This document shows positions 1-5,158 of a stretch of 5,174 bases of DNA, one piece after another. Made by a program: the position numbers and the translations under genes. Under the pieces are notes generated by a model. The model was not told the origin of the DNA, did no database searches, and saw only the letters and a program-made list of their open reading frames with translations. The number at the start of each line of letters is the position of its first letter. The stretch's first letter is position 1. The stretch covers positions 1-5,174 of the forward strand of contig UROS01000161.1 of the NCBI GenBank assembly GCA_900549445.1, given 5' to 3'. The DNA comes from an uncultured Porphyromonadaceae bacterium (GTDB lineage: Bacteria; Bacteroidota; Bacteroidia; Bacteroidales; Muribaculaceae).

Positions 1-27
1 GGGCTCGGAGATGTGTATAAGAGACAG
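1..27. other. Illumina Nextera transposase adapter remnant (not genomic)
   Basis: The bases read as the 3' part of the Nextera Read 2 adapter. Positions 9-27 are exactly the 19-bp Tn5 mosaic end AGATGTGTATAAGAGACAG, and positions 1-8 match the adapter bases that precede it. This is a library artefact at the contig edge and should be trimmed. True genomic sequence starts at or after base 28. It is not a natural Tn5 insertion, because the flanking bases are adapter rather than IS50 sequence. Confidence 0.97.
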
Positions 28-172
28 ATTATATATAATATATGTATATATATGAAAGATTCGTATGGCGGGGAGCCTTGGCTGGCGCCGTGGCCGTGGC
101 AGCACCCCTCCGGGGCTTGCCACGGGAAAGAAGGGGGGCGCGGCTGTCCGGCAGCTGGCGCAACCGGTTAAA
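28..172. other. Non-coding stretch: AT-rich edge followed by GC-rich block
   Basis: About 28-60 is low-complexity A/T alternation. The rest is G/C-rich, with short inverted repeats, and abuts the tandem array. Short open frames cross it in several registers, but they are arginine-, alanine- and serine-rich, resemble no known protein and run into the repeats. I see no tRNA or rRNA. The 11-mer GGCGCCGTGGC at 84-94 also occurs on the minus strand of the right arm of the large inverted repeat (about 4966-4976), with weaker similarity around it. A decayed relative of that repeat could therefore lie here, but the support is slight. Confidence 0.5.
94..125. other. Strong GC-rich hairpin
   Basis: CCGTGGCA (94-101) pairs perfectly with TGCCACGG (118-125), and an inner CCCC/GGGG stem closes a TCC loop. 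No T-run follows on either strand, so it is not a standard intrinsic terminator. It lies downstream of the minus-strand promoter at 433-465 and could be a structured part of that leader or of a non-coding transcript. Function unknown. Confidence 0.55.
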
Positions 173-422
173 AAGACACCGTCGCTCCGCGACTCCGACT
201 CCGCACCATGCGCGACGGAGAGCTGCAGCTTGCGCGAGAGGGAGGCTAAGCCGGAAGACACCGTCGCTCCGGGACTCCGACTCCGCACCATGCGCGACGG
301 AGAGCTGCAGCTTGCGCGAGGGGGAGGCTAAGCCGTAAGACACCGTCGCTCCGGGACTCCGACTCCTCTCCATACGCGACGGAGAGCTGCAGCTTGCGCG
401 AGGGGGGAGAAGGCTAAGCCGG
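173..422. repeat. Three-copy tandem repeat, 82-86 bp unit
   Basis: Copies lie at 173-254, 255-336 and 337-422, each opening with AAGACACCGTCGCTCC and ending with GGCTAAGCCG plus G or T. Copies 1 and 2 differ at three of 82 positions. Copy 3 has a few substitutions and a 4-nt insertion near its end. Each unit carries CCGTCGC and its reverse complement GCGACGG about 26 nt apart, plus the palindrome AGCTGCAGCT. A unit of 82 bp is not a multiple of three, so any reading frame changes register from copy to copy, which argues against coding. The array starts just downstream of a minus-strand promoter and would be transcribed from it. The function is not recognised: a structured leader, a non-coding RNA or an intergenic repeat cluster are all possible. 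Confidence 0.93.
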
Positions 423-432
423 AGTTGCGGGG

Positions 433-465
433 TGCAAAGGTAGCGAATATATTCCAACCGTCAAA
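433..465 (-). promoter_or_regulatory. Bacteroidota-type promoter firing left into the tandem array
   Basis: Read on the minus strand, TTTG (465-462) is followed after 19 nt by TACCTTTG (442-435). This matches the Bacteroidota primary sigma consensus TTTG-N19-TAnnTTTG. The predicted start of transcription is around 427-431, a few bases before the array begins. The extended core CGCTACCTTTGCAC (432-445) is identical to that of the promoter at 5127-5158. The gene served would lie beyond the left contig edge, or the product may be an untranslated RNA. Confidence 0.72.
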
Positions 466-511
466 CAATCTTTTTTCCCGCGATGTTTTAGTTATGGTTT
501 TCCGTCCGGAT

Positions 512-542
512 TTTGACTATTTATTTTATTTCACTAATTTTG
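512..542 (+). promoter_or_regulatory. Promoter of the lipoprotein/pseudokinase/acyltransferase operon
   Basis: TTTG (512-515), a 19-nt spacer and TAATTTTG (535-542) fit the Bacteroidota -33/-7 consensus in sequence and spacing. Transcription would start near 547-550, leaving a leader of only about 15 nt before the ATG at 564, with no Shine-Dalgarno sequence. It is divergent from the promoter at 433-465, with the two -33 boxes about 46 bp apart in an AT-rich region. Confidence 0.78.
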
Positions 543-563
543 TAATCTTAAACACGTTTCAAA

Positions 564-947
564 ATGAAAATCCCCGCACCCGTACGCTCCGCCCGGAGCC
601 TCACTTTCGCGATTCTGCTCGCGATCTGCACCGCGTTTCTCACCTCCTCGTGCGACGAAGAGGACGGCTGGGATTCCATCATCGGCACCTGGGAGCTCGT
701 CTCGCCCCCGTCGGAGCCGTACAACACCCTGACTTTCTACGGCGACGGTTCCGGACAGTATTACGGTCCCGACTCGTGGGGCACGGCTTACGATTATTTC
801 CCATTTACCTGGGACGCCTACGGCGATACGCTCTACATCTATTTCCCTTCGGGCGACACCTGGATGTATTATTACGAACTCGGGGGCGGCTCTCTCTATC
901 TCTACGACAGCTGGGACTCGACTCCTATCGTCTACAATTATTACTGA
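564..947 (+). CDS. Aromatic-rich lipocalin-like lipoprotein
   Basis: The predicted product is 127 aa. Residues 1-29 form a type II signal peptide: basic R8/R11, hydrophobic 15-26, and lipobox LTSSC with the lipidated Cys at 30. The residues after it are D-E-E-D. Acidic residues there resemble the Bacteroidota lipoprotein export signal, so surface exposure is plausible. IIGTWELV (39-46) is the Gly-X-Trp motif that opens small lipocalin-like domains, and the alternating strand pattern that follows fits a short beta-barrel. By my count, 27 of the 98 mature residues are Tyr, Trp or Phe. A typical lipocalin-like lipoprotein is similar or slightly longer, so this looks complete. The start at 564 sits about 15 nt after the predicted transcription start. 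It is the first gene of a likely operon, 28 nt before the pseudokinase gene. A hydrophobic-ligand carrier role is inferred from the fold only; no ligand can be named. Confidence 0.85.
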   Translation: MKIPAPVRSARSLTFAILLAICTAFLTSSCDEEDGWDSIIGTWELVSPPSEPYNTLTFYGDGSGQYYGPDSWGTAYDYFPFTWDAYGDTLYIYFPSGDTWMYYYELGGGSLYLYDSWDSTPIVYNYY

Positions 948-975
948 CCCCTGATCTCCTCTCATATTTCCTGCA

Positions 976-1761
976 ATGCAATCCTCCGACAATACCCAGA
1001 AATCAACCGGCTTCACTCCCCCGGGCCAGACCAAATGGTCGGAAATAGAGTATCTCCCCGAGTGGGACGAACCGTACTACGACGTCTACACGGCGAAGAA
1101 GTTCGGCAAGTGGCTGATGCTCAAAACACTCAAACCCCAGCTCAAGGACAACCCCGAATACCGGGCCATGCTTGAAAAGGAGTTTGAGGTGCGCTACAAT
1201 CTCGCCCATCCCAATATAGTGATGATCAACGATTTCGAGGATGTTCCGTCAGTGGGGATGTCGATCATCACCGACGATGTCTACGGCGACTCGCTCGCGC
1301 GCCTCATAGCGGAGGGCCGGGTAGGGAAAGAGCATGTGGACAAGCTCGCCCATCAGCTCGTAGACGCCATGGATTATATCCAGACAAACCATATAGTCCA
1401 TCATCCCATCCGCGCCGAGCGTATAATATTTACCGAAAATATCGGAAATCTGAAGCTGATCGACGTGGGATTCGACCAGAAAGCCCACCTCGAGCCAGCC
1501 GACGCCGCCGAAGACATCCGCAATTTCGGGCTGGTGATGCTGCAGGCGCTCGACGCCTCAGGGGTGGCCGACCAGCGGTTGCGCCGCGTGGCCGAACGCG
1601 CCGCTTCGCCCGATCCTTCGCGCCGCTACCACGACGTGGCTTCGCTCCGCATGGCTATAGCCGGCCAGCGTGAGAGCCGAATATATATTGCCATAATAGC
1701 GTTTCTCGTGCTTATGATCGGTCTGCTCGTATGGCTCACCGCCGTCTCACCCCGATTATGA
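976..1761 (+). CDS. Membrane-anchored serine/threonine kinase-fold protein, probable pseudokinase
   Basis: The predicted product is 261 aa with a compact kinase fold. Recognisable parts are the beta-3 lysine K50 (MLKTLK), the helix-C glutamate E69, HPNIV at 78-82, a DFG equivalent D-V-G at 163-165, the helix-F aspartate D180 and an arginine-rich end near 216-217. The catalytic loop, normally HRDxKPEN, reads HHPIRAER at 142-149: the catalytic Asp is Pro144, the Lys is Arg146 and the metal-binding Asn is Arg149. The glycine-rich loop is also absent (DEPYYDVY, 31-38). Phosphotransfer is therefore unlikely, although K50, E69 and D163 could still support nucleotide binding. One hydrophobic segment at about 236-257 (IYIAIIAFLVLMIGLLVWL) is a C-terminal anchor, with the kinase fold predicted to be cytoplasmic. 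It lies 28 nt after the lipoprotein gene and 13 nt before the acyltransferase-like gene. A scaffold or allosteric partner role is inference. Confidence 0.88.
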   Translation: MQSSDNTQKSTGFTPPGQTKWSEIEYLPEWDEPYYDVYTAKKFGKWLMLKTLKPQLKDNPEYRAMLEKEFEVRYNLAHPNIVMINDFEDVPSVGMSIITDDVYGDSLARLIAEGRVGKEHVDKLAHQLVDAMDYIQTNHIVHHPIRAERIIFTENIGNLKLIDVGFDQKAHLEPADAAEDIRNFGLVMLQALDASGVADQRLRRVAERAASPDPSRRYHDVASLRMAIAGQRESRIYIAIIAFLVLMIGLLVWLTAVSPRL

Positions 1762-1774
1762 TAACCAGTCATTT

Positions 1775-2905
1775 ATGTCAGTAGAAATAAAACCTGTAAA
1801 TCCTACCCGCGCGGAGCTGACCCGCTTCGTGAAATTCGGCATAAGCCTCTACGAGGGCAACGGCTGCTACGTGCCGCCGCTGGTGCTCGACGAGGTGGAG
1901 ACCCTCTCGCCCCATAAGAATCCGGCGTTCGATTTCTGCCGCGCGCAGTCGTTTATGGCTTACCGCGACGGAGAGGCCGCCGGACGTATCACCGCGATCA
2001 TCAACGATCAGGTCAACGCCCGCACCGGCAGAAAGCAGGGCCGCTTCGGCTTCGTGGAGTTCGTCGACGACCCCGAGGTGTCGGCCGCGCTGTTCAAAGC
2101 CGCCGAGGAGTGGGCGCGCTCCAACGGCATGACCGAAATGATCGGGCCGATGGGTTTCTCCGATATGGATCACGAGGGTATGCTCGTGGAGGGCTTCGGC
2201 GAGAAGGGTACGATGGCCACCATCTACAATCATCCCTATTATCCGGCCCATATGGAGCGGCTCGGCTACGTGAAAGACGTGGACTGGATCGAATTCCGCA
2301 TCGACGTGCCTTCCGAAGTGCCCGAAAAGATGGCGCGCATAGCCGAAATCGTAAAGAAAAAATACAATCTCAGGGTGCTGAAATACAAGTCGGGCAAAAA
2401 GATCAAGGCTGAATACGGCCAGGAGCTTTTCCGGCTCATCAACGAGGCGTACGACAAGCTCTACGGCTATTCGCCGCTCACCCCGCGTCAGGTCGACTAC
2501 TATATCGACATGTATCTGAGCATTCTCAACCTCGATTTCGTAACCGTGGTGGTAGACGGCGAGGGGAAGCTCGTGGCGGTAGGCATAACGATGCCGTCGC
2601 TCTCCGACGCTCTCCGGCGCTCGCGCGGACGGCTGTTCCCCTTCGGGTGGTACCATCTTCTGCGTGCGCTCCACGGCAAAACCGACACCGTCGACCTCAT
2701 GCTCATAGCCGTCAGTCCAGAATATATGAACAAGGGGGTCAATTCGCTGCTCTTCGCCGACCTTATCCCGGTGTTCAACCGCTACGGCATGCGCTATGCG
2801 GAGTCGAACCTCGAACTGGAGACCAATTCGAGTGTCCAGGCGCAGTGGGAGTATTTCACCTACCGCCAGCACCGGCGCCGCCGCGCTTTCCGCAAGAATC
2901 TTTAA
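1775..2905 (+). CDS. Two-lobed GNAT-fold protein, YghO / bacterial ceramide synthase-like family
   Basis: The predicted product is 376 aa. From memory of the family, the order of motifs fits YghO-type proteins, which include the bacterial ceramide synthase bCerS of Caulobacter: YVPPLVLDE (32-40), NPAFDF (49-54), GRITAIIND (70-78), GRFGFVEFVDDPEV (89-102), GPMGFSDMDHEGMLVEGF (124-141), NHPYYPAHMERLGYVKDVDW (152-171). A second lobe at about 215-376 has a GNAT-like strand and acyl-CoA loop region around AVSPEYMNKGVNSLLF (312-327), and the tail is very basic (RQHRRRRAFRKN). Length matches the family. No signal peptide or membrane segment is apparent, so it is probably cytosolic or peripheral to the inner membrane. 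If the family function holds, it would N-acylate a sphingoid or similar amine using acyl-CoA or acyl-ACP. Many family members are uncharacterised, so substrate is open. The ATG lies 13 nt after the pseudokinase stop, implying cotranscription. A long antisense frame covers the gene but has no family resemblance. Confidence 0.85.
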   Translation: MSVEIKPVNPTRAELTRFVKFGISLYEGNGCYVPPLVLDEVETLSPHKNPAFDFCRAQSFMAYRDGEAAGRITAIINDQVNARTGRKQGRFGFVEFVDDPEVSAALFKAAEEWARSNGMTEMIGPMGFSDMDHEGMLVEGFGEKGTMATIYNHPYYPAHMERLGYVKDVDWIEFRIDVPSEVPEKMARIAEIVKKKYNLRVLKYKSGKKIKAEYGQELFRLINEAYDKLYGYSPLTPRQVDYYIDMYLSILNLDFVTVVVDGEGKLVAVGITMPSLSDALRRSRGRLFPFGWYHLLRALHGKTDTVDLMLIAVSPEYMNKGVNSLLFADLIPVFNRYGMRYAESNLELETNSSVQAQWEYFTYRQHRRRRAFRKNL

Positions 2906-2954
2906 ATTTTTAATAACAATGGATTTTTCCGGTACGATTTCGGAGAATCTGTTG

Positions 2955-2962
2955 TATCTTTG
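2955..2962 (+). promoter_or_regulatory. -7 element of the promoter for the secreted protein gene
   Basis: TATCTTTG fits the Bacteroidota -7 consensus TAnnTTTG. No good TTTG lies 19-21 nt upstream; only T-rich patches near 2924-2928 and 2938-2940 are present, so the -33 half is weak. Transcription would start about 2967-2970, giving an A/T-rich leader of about 40 nt before the ATG at 3009. There is no terminator between 2905 and this site, so read-through from the upstream operon may add to expression. Confidence 0.6.
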
Positions 2963-3008
2963 TGTTGTCATTCAATCATCGCATTTTCATTAACCAAATC
3001 TATATTTT

Positions 3009-4415
3009 ATGAAGAAATTTTTACTCACTCTCTCAGCAGCGCTCGCATGTGTCGCCATGCAGGCCGAACCGGTTGTCGAAACCATTACGGTCGATAATTT
3101 CGGGTTTACAGCAGCAACCCAGTACAAAAATGTGACTTATACATCGGAGGCTACAGGAATCACCTACGCCGGCAATATGTGTAAGGCAAATACGGAAAAC
3201 GGCGAAGGCATGCAGTTCCGCATGACTAAAAATAAAGAAGCCGGACTTGTCGCTACCCGGAATCCGAAAGGATATCAGATTATTTCGGTAAAGGTAACAC
3301 CCTCCACCAAAGCTTCTACCACCAATCAGTGGGATGTTTACGGCAGCAACACTGCTTATCCTGGTTTTATGGCGCTTTATGATAATACAACAGCCGGAAC
3401 TGCTCTCGGCAACGGCACTACCGAGGCTACTATCACCCCCACGGAGAAATTCTGCTACTTCGGCTTCCGTGCCAACAAGGCTGCCATCTACATTGACAAG
3501 ATTGAAATCACCTATGAGCTCGGTGGTCCGGTGGAAACCCGCGAGCCTGCAGGTCTGACATTCTCTGGGTCTTCCTTTACTGTGGCTCTTGATGAGAATT
3601 TCACTGCTCCCGAGCTCACCAAGAAAACCAGTGCTACTCCAGCTTACGAGTCGTCGAAACCCGCTGTTGCCACCGTTGATGCCGCAACGGGCGCCGTGAC
3701 CCTCGTGGGTGTGGGCACCACCACCATCACCGCAACAACAGAGGCTAACAATGATTATCTCGCAGGTTCTGCATCCTATACCCTCAAGGTTGTGGAAGCT
3801 CCGGAGCGTACTATAGTTTACCTCGCTTCCACTGTTGCCGACGGGAAATACGCCATCGTATGTCCTCAGGGTGTGATGAAGAACTATACAGGTTCAAACG
3901 CCTATGGCTATTGCTATATCGAAGCCGTAACCGTGGAGAATAACAAGTTTAATTGCAACAATCTCTATCTTGTTGATGTCGCTAAAGCAGAAACCGGCTA
4001 CACCATCAAGAACAATAAGGGCAAGTTCCTCGGCATGAATGCTAACAACTTTGGCGCGTTCAACTACTATGATGCAGCAGATGCAGAAGGCAGCAACTGC
4101 TACTGGGATTTCACGTTCGACGGTACTACTGTCAAGATTTCAAACATCGGTCGCAAAGGTGCTTTCTTAAGCTACAAGGAATATAAAGGCGACTGGGAAG
4201 TCGTAACGACCGACAAAGCAACCGAGCCCTCTGATTTTCAGCTCTTCAGCACTGTCAACGCTGAGTCTGCCATCGGCTCGATCGTGACTGACGCCGACGC
4301 AGAAGCTCCCGTTGAGTTCTACAACCTCCAGGGTATCCGCGTGGCCAATCCCGAAGCCGGCAACATCTACATCCGCCGCCAGGGCTCAAAAGCCACCAAA
4401 GTTCTCGTAAAATAA
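3009..4415 (+). CDS. Secreted multi-domain protein with Big2 Ig-like domain and T9SS-like C-terminal tail
   Basis: The predicted product is 468 aa. A signal peptide (1-19, cleavage after AMQA) is followed by four regions. Residues about 24-170 form a beta-sandwich module of a type frequent in secreted Bacteroidales proteins (WDVYGSNTAY, then LYDNTTAGTALG, then YFGFRANKAAIYIDKIEI). About 182-262 is a Big2-like Ig domain (ESSKPAVATVDAATGAV, then GVGTTTITATT). About 268-415 is a beta-rich domain with a gkyL-type repeat (NNKGKFLGMN), possibly trefoil-like. About 435-468 (EFYNLQGIRV, GNIYIRRQG, KVLVK) resembles type A sorting domains of type IX secretion cargo but is short. The protein is likely extracellular or surface-attached, and no enzymatic motif is seen. 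It has its own promoter and terminator. GC content is clearly lower, with more T-ending codons (GCT, GTT), than the operon upstream, which suggests a different expression level or history. The ATG at 3009 is chosen because it directly opens the signal peptide. Confidence 0.88.
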   Translation: MKKFLLTLSAALACVAMQAEPVVETITVDNFGFTAATQYKNVTYTSEATGITYAGNMCKANTENGEGMQFRMTKNKEAGLVATRNPKGYQIISVKVTPSTKASTTNQWDVYGSNTAYPGFMALYDNTTAGTALGNGTTEATITPTEKFCYFGFRANKAAIYIDKIEITYELGGPVETREPAGLTFSGSSFTVALDENFTAPELTKKTSATPAYESSKPAVATVDAATGAVTLVGVGTTTITATTEANNDYLAGSASYTLKVVEAPERTIVYLASTVADGKYAIVCPQGVMKNYTGSNAYGYCYIEAVTVENNKFNCNNLYLVDVAKAETGYTIKNNKGKFLGMNANNFGAFNYYDAADAEGSNCYWDFTFDGTTVKISNIGRKGAFLSYKEYKGDWEVVTTDKATEPSDFQLFSTVNAESAIGSIVTDADAEAPVEFYNLQGIRVANPEAGNIYIRRQGSKATKVLVK

Positions 4416-4440
4416 CACTGACTGCGTTATAACCCCACCG

Positions 4441-4476
4441 GCCCTCCGGCTCTCAGAAAGCCGGAGGGCTTTTTTT
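4441..4476 (+). terminator. Strong Rho-independent terminator
   Basis: GCCCTCCGGCT (4441-4451) pairs perfectly over 11 bp with AGCCGGAGGGC (4459-4469) around a 7-nt loop, followed by seven T residues (4470-4476). It lies 26 nt after the stop codon of the secreted protein gene. No matching A-run precedes the stem, so it acts on plus-strand transcripts only. Confidence 0.95.
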
Positions 4477-4509
4477 GCGCGCGAAGTCCGGCTCAAAAAC
4501 GTCATCAAA

Positions 4510-4533
4510 GACTTCTATTGCTGTCCGATAAAA
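4510..4533 (+). repeat. Left terminal inverted repeat
   Basis: This 24-nt segment begins GACTTCTATTGC and ends GTCCGATAAAA. It matches the reverse complement of 5013-5036 except for two transitions. It starts 33 nt after the T-run of the upstream terminator. Confidence 0.75.
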
Positions 4534-4605
4534 CACAAATATCGCGAAAAAGCATAGCTCGAACGCTGAATTTACGGTGCCCGGGCATGTTTTTTCATTT
4601 TACAA

Positions 4606-4760
4606 GCCCAAAATGATGGGTCGGGTAAGCTCCGCGGCTGCCGCCAGGGATCAAGGCGTCGCAGCTCCGCTGCTCGCCTTGATTTTTTGAGGAGGTTGTT
4701 GTCCCACAGCTCCGCTCCGCTCCGCAATGGGTTTGAAAAACATCGCGCCTTCGGCGCTTT
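4606..4760 (+). repeat. Left arm of the long inverted repeat
   Basis: This arm aligns with the reverse complement of 4843-5000. Shared blocks include AAAATGATGG, GCAGCTCCGC, GCTCGCC, GTCCCACAGCT and CTCCGCAATGGGTT, with scattered substitutions and short indels between them. It ends in the small hairpin at 4745-4757. Confidence 0.88.
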
Positions 4761-4762
4761 TT
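4745..4762 (+). terminator. Small terminator-like hairpin inside the left arm
   Basis: GCGCC (4745-4749), loop TTC, GGCGC (4753-4757), then TTTTT (4758-4762). The stem is only 5 bp, so it would be a weak terminator for plus-strand transcripts. The mirror copy lies at 4843-4860 on the minus strand. Confidence 0.45.
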
Positions 4763-4842
4763 CGCGCAAAATCCTCGCAGAGGACTTCGTGGGTCGCAAT
4801 AGTGTGCAACCAAACAATTAGAATGTTCAGGAAATATAGTGT

Positions 4843-4860
4843 AAAAGCGCCGTGAGGCGC
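4843..4860 (-). terminator. Small terminator-like hairpin inside the right arm
   Basis: On the minus strand, GCGCC (4860-4856), loop TCAC, GGCGC (4851-4847), then TTTT (4846-4843). It is the counterpart of 4745-4762. The loops differ between the copies (TTC against TCAC) while both stems are intact, which hints that the hairpin shape has been kept. Confidence 0.45.
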
Positions 4861-5000
4861 GGGGTCTTTGTAACCCATTGCGGAGCGTAGCGCAGCTGTG
4901 GGACAGCGCCGCCCGCCCCCCTATCGAGGCGAGCGGCGGAGCTGCGATGCCTCGATTCCGGCGACAGCCACGGCGCCTGCCCGAGCCATCATTTTCGGGC
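4843..5000 (-). repeat. Right arm of the long inverted repeat
   Basis: This is the inverted counterpart of 4606-4760. It carries a G/C-rich run at about 4906-4921 where the left arm has a T-rich run with GAGGAGG (about 4683-4698), and it is otherwise alignable along its length. The similarity is far from perfect, so it is not a recent duplication or an assembly fold-back. Confidence 0.88.
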
Positions 5001-5012
5001 CGCCTCAAAAAT

Positions 5013-5036
5013 TTTTATCGGACGGCAATAAAAGTC
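5013..5036 (-). repeat. Right terminal inverted repeat
   Basis: This segment reads TTTTATCGGACGGCAATAAA followed by AGTC on the plus strand, and is the inverse of 4510-4533 with two transitions. Beyond it, 5037-5126 is AT-rich with no gene or further repeat that I can see. Confidence 0.75.
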
Positions 5037-5126
5037 CTTATAAGGTACTTTAACTGCAAAATTCCGTAAAAATTCCTGCGAAAACGCCGCTGAAATGTTA
5101 AATTAGCGTTAAATCCTCTATGAATA

Positions 5127-5158
5127 TTTGGAGGGAAAGGTAAAAGCCGCTACCTTTG
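5127..5158 (+). promoter_or_regulatory. Strong Bacteroidota promoter firing out of the window, with a dyad over its -7 box
   Basis: TTTG (5127-5130), a 20-nt spacer and TACCTTTG (5151-5158) fit the consensus well. AAAGGTA (5136-5142) is a perfect inverted repeat of TACCTTT (5151-5157) with an 8-nt spacer, so the -7 box forms half of a dyad that could be an operator. The extended core CGCTACCTTTGCAC (5148-5161) is shared with the minus-strand promoter at 433-465. Transcription would start near 5163-5167. The gene it serves lies beyond the right edge and cannot be identified. Confidence 0.78.

Larger units (their letters stand above)
4510..5036. mobile_element. 527-bp imperfect inverted-repeat element without a transposase (MITE-like)
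   Basis: The ends at 4510-4533 and 5013-5036 are inverted copies matching at 22 of 24 positions. Inside them, 4606-4760 and 4843-5000 are a second pair of long inverted arms, clearly alignable along their length with a few indels. The centre (about 4763-4841) is unique. The left side has about 70 nt between end and arm (4534-4605) where the right has about 12. Open frames within it are shadows of the repeat with no transposase motif. I could not find a clear target-site duplication. Terminal inverted repeats plus no coding capacity suggest a MITE-like element or a decayed insertion sequence. Two dispersed repeats that landed head-to-head is the main alternative. Confidence 0.6.

Noticed and set aside
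42..338. Overlapping plus-strand open frames in the GC-rich and repeat region
   Set aside because: There is no promoter on this strand, the composition is repeat-driven and Arg-rich, and two registers are open at once, as expected from GC-rich non-coding DNA.
173..422. CRISPR array
   Set aside because: The units are contiguous long tandem copies with no short repeats alternating with unique spacers, and no cas genes are present.
29..457. 142-aa open frame on the minus strand across the tandem array
   Set aside because: Its start lies upstream of the predicted transcription start. The 82-bp unit shifts frame between copies, the product is low-complexity Arg/Ser/Ala, and it resembles no known protein.
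425..1048. 207-aa plus-strand frame overlapping the lipoprotein gene
   Set aside because: Its start precedes the 512-542 promoter, the product is Arg/Leu/His-rich with no domain, and the alternative frame has a clear lipobox and lipocalin motif.
1778..2971. 397-aa antisense frame covering the acyltransferase-like gene
   Set aside because: It is longer than the sense gene but His/Arg/Val-rich with no family resemblance. It is a typical shadow of a GC-rich gene, and the sense frame has consistent family motifs and operon spacing.
2995..3002. Possible minus-strand -7 box (TAGATTTG) just before the secreted protein gene
   Set aside because: There is no TTTG at the right distance upstream, and the transcript would run antisense into the operon with no gene to serve.
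4578..4595. Palindrome TGCCCGGGCA followed by a T-run, considered as a terminator
   Set aside because: The palindrome has no loop nucleotides, so it cannot form a normal hairpin stem of useful length, and a strong terminator already lies upstream.
4595..5008. Antisense and sense open frames inside the inverted-repeat element
   Set aside because: They follow the repeat arms, show no transposase or other domain, and are open on both strands, which reflects composition rather than coding.
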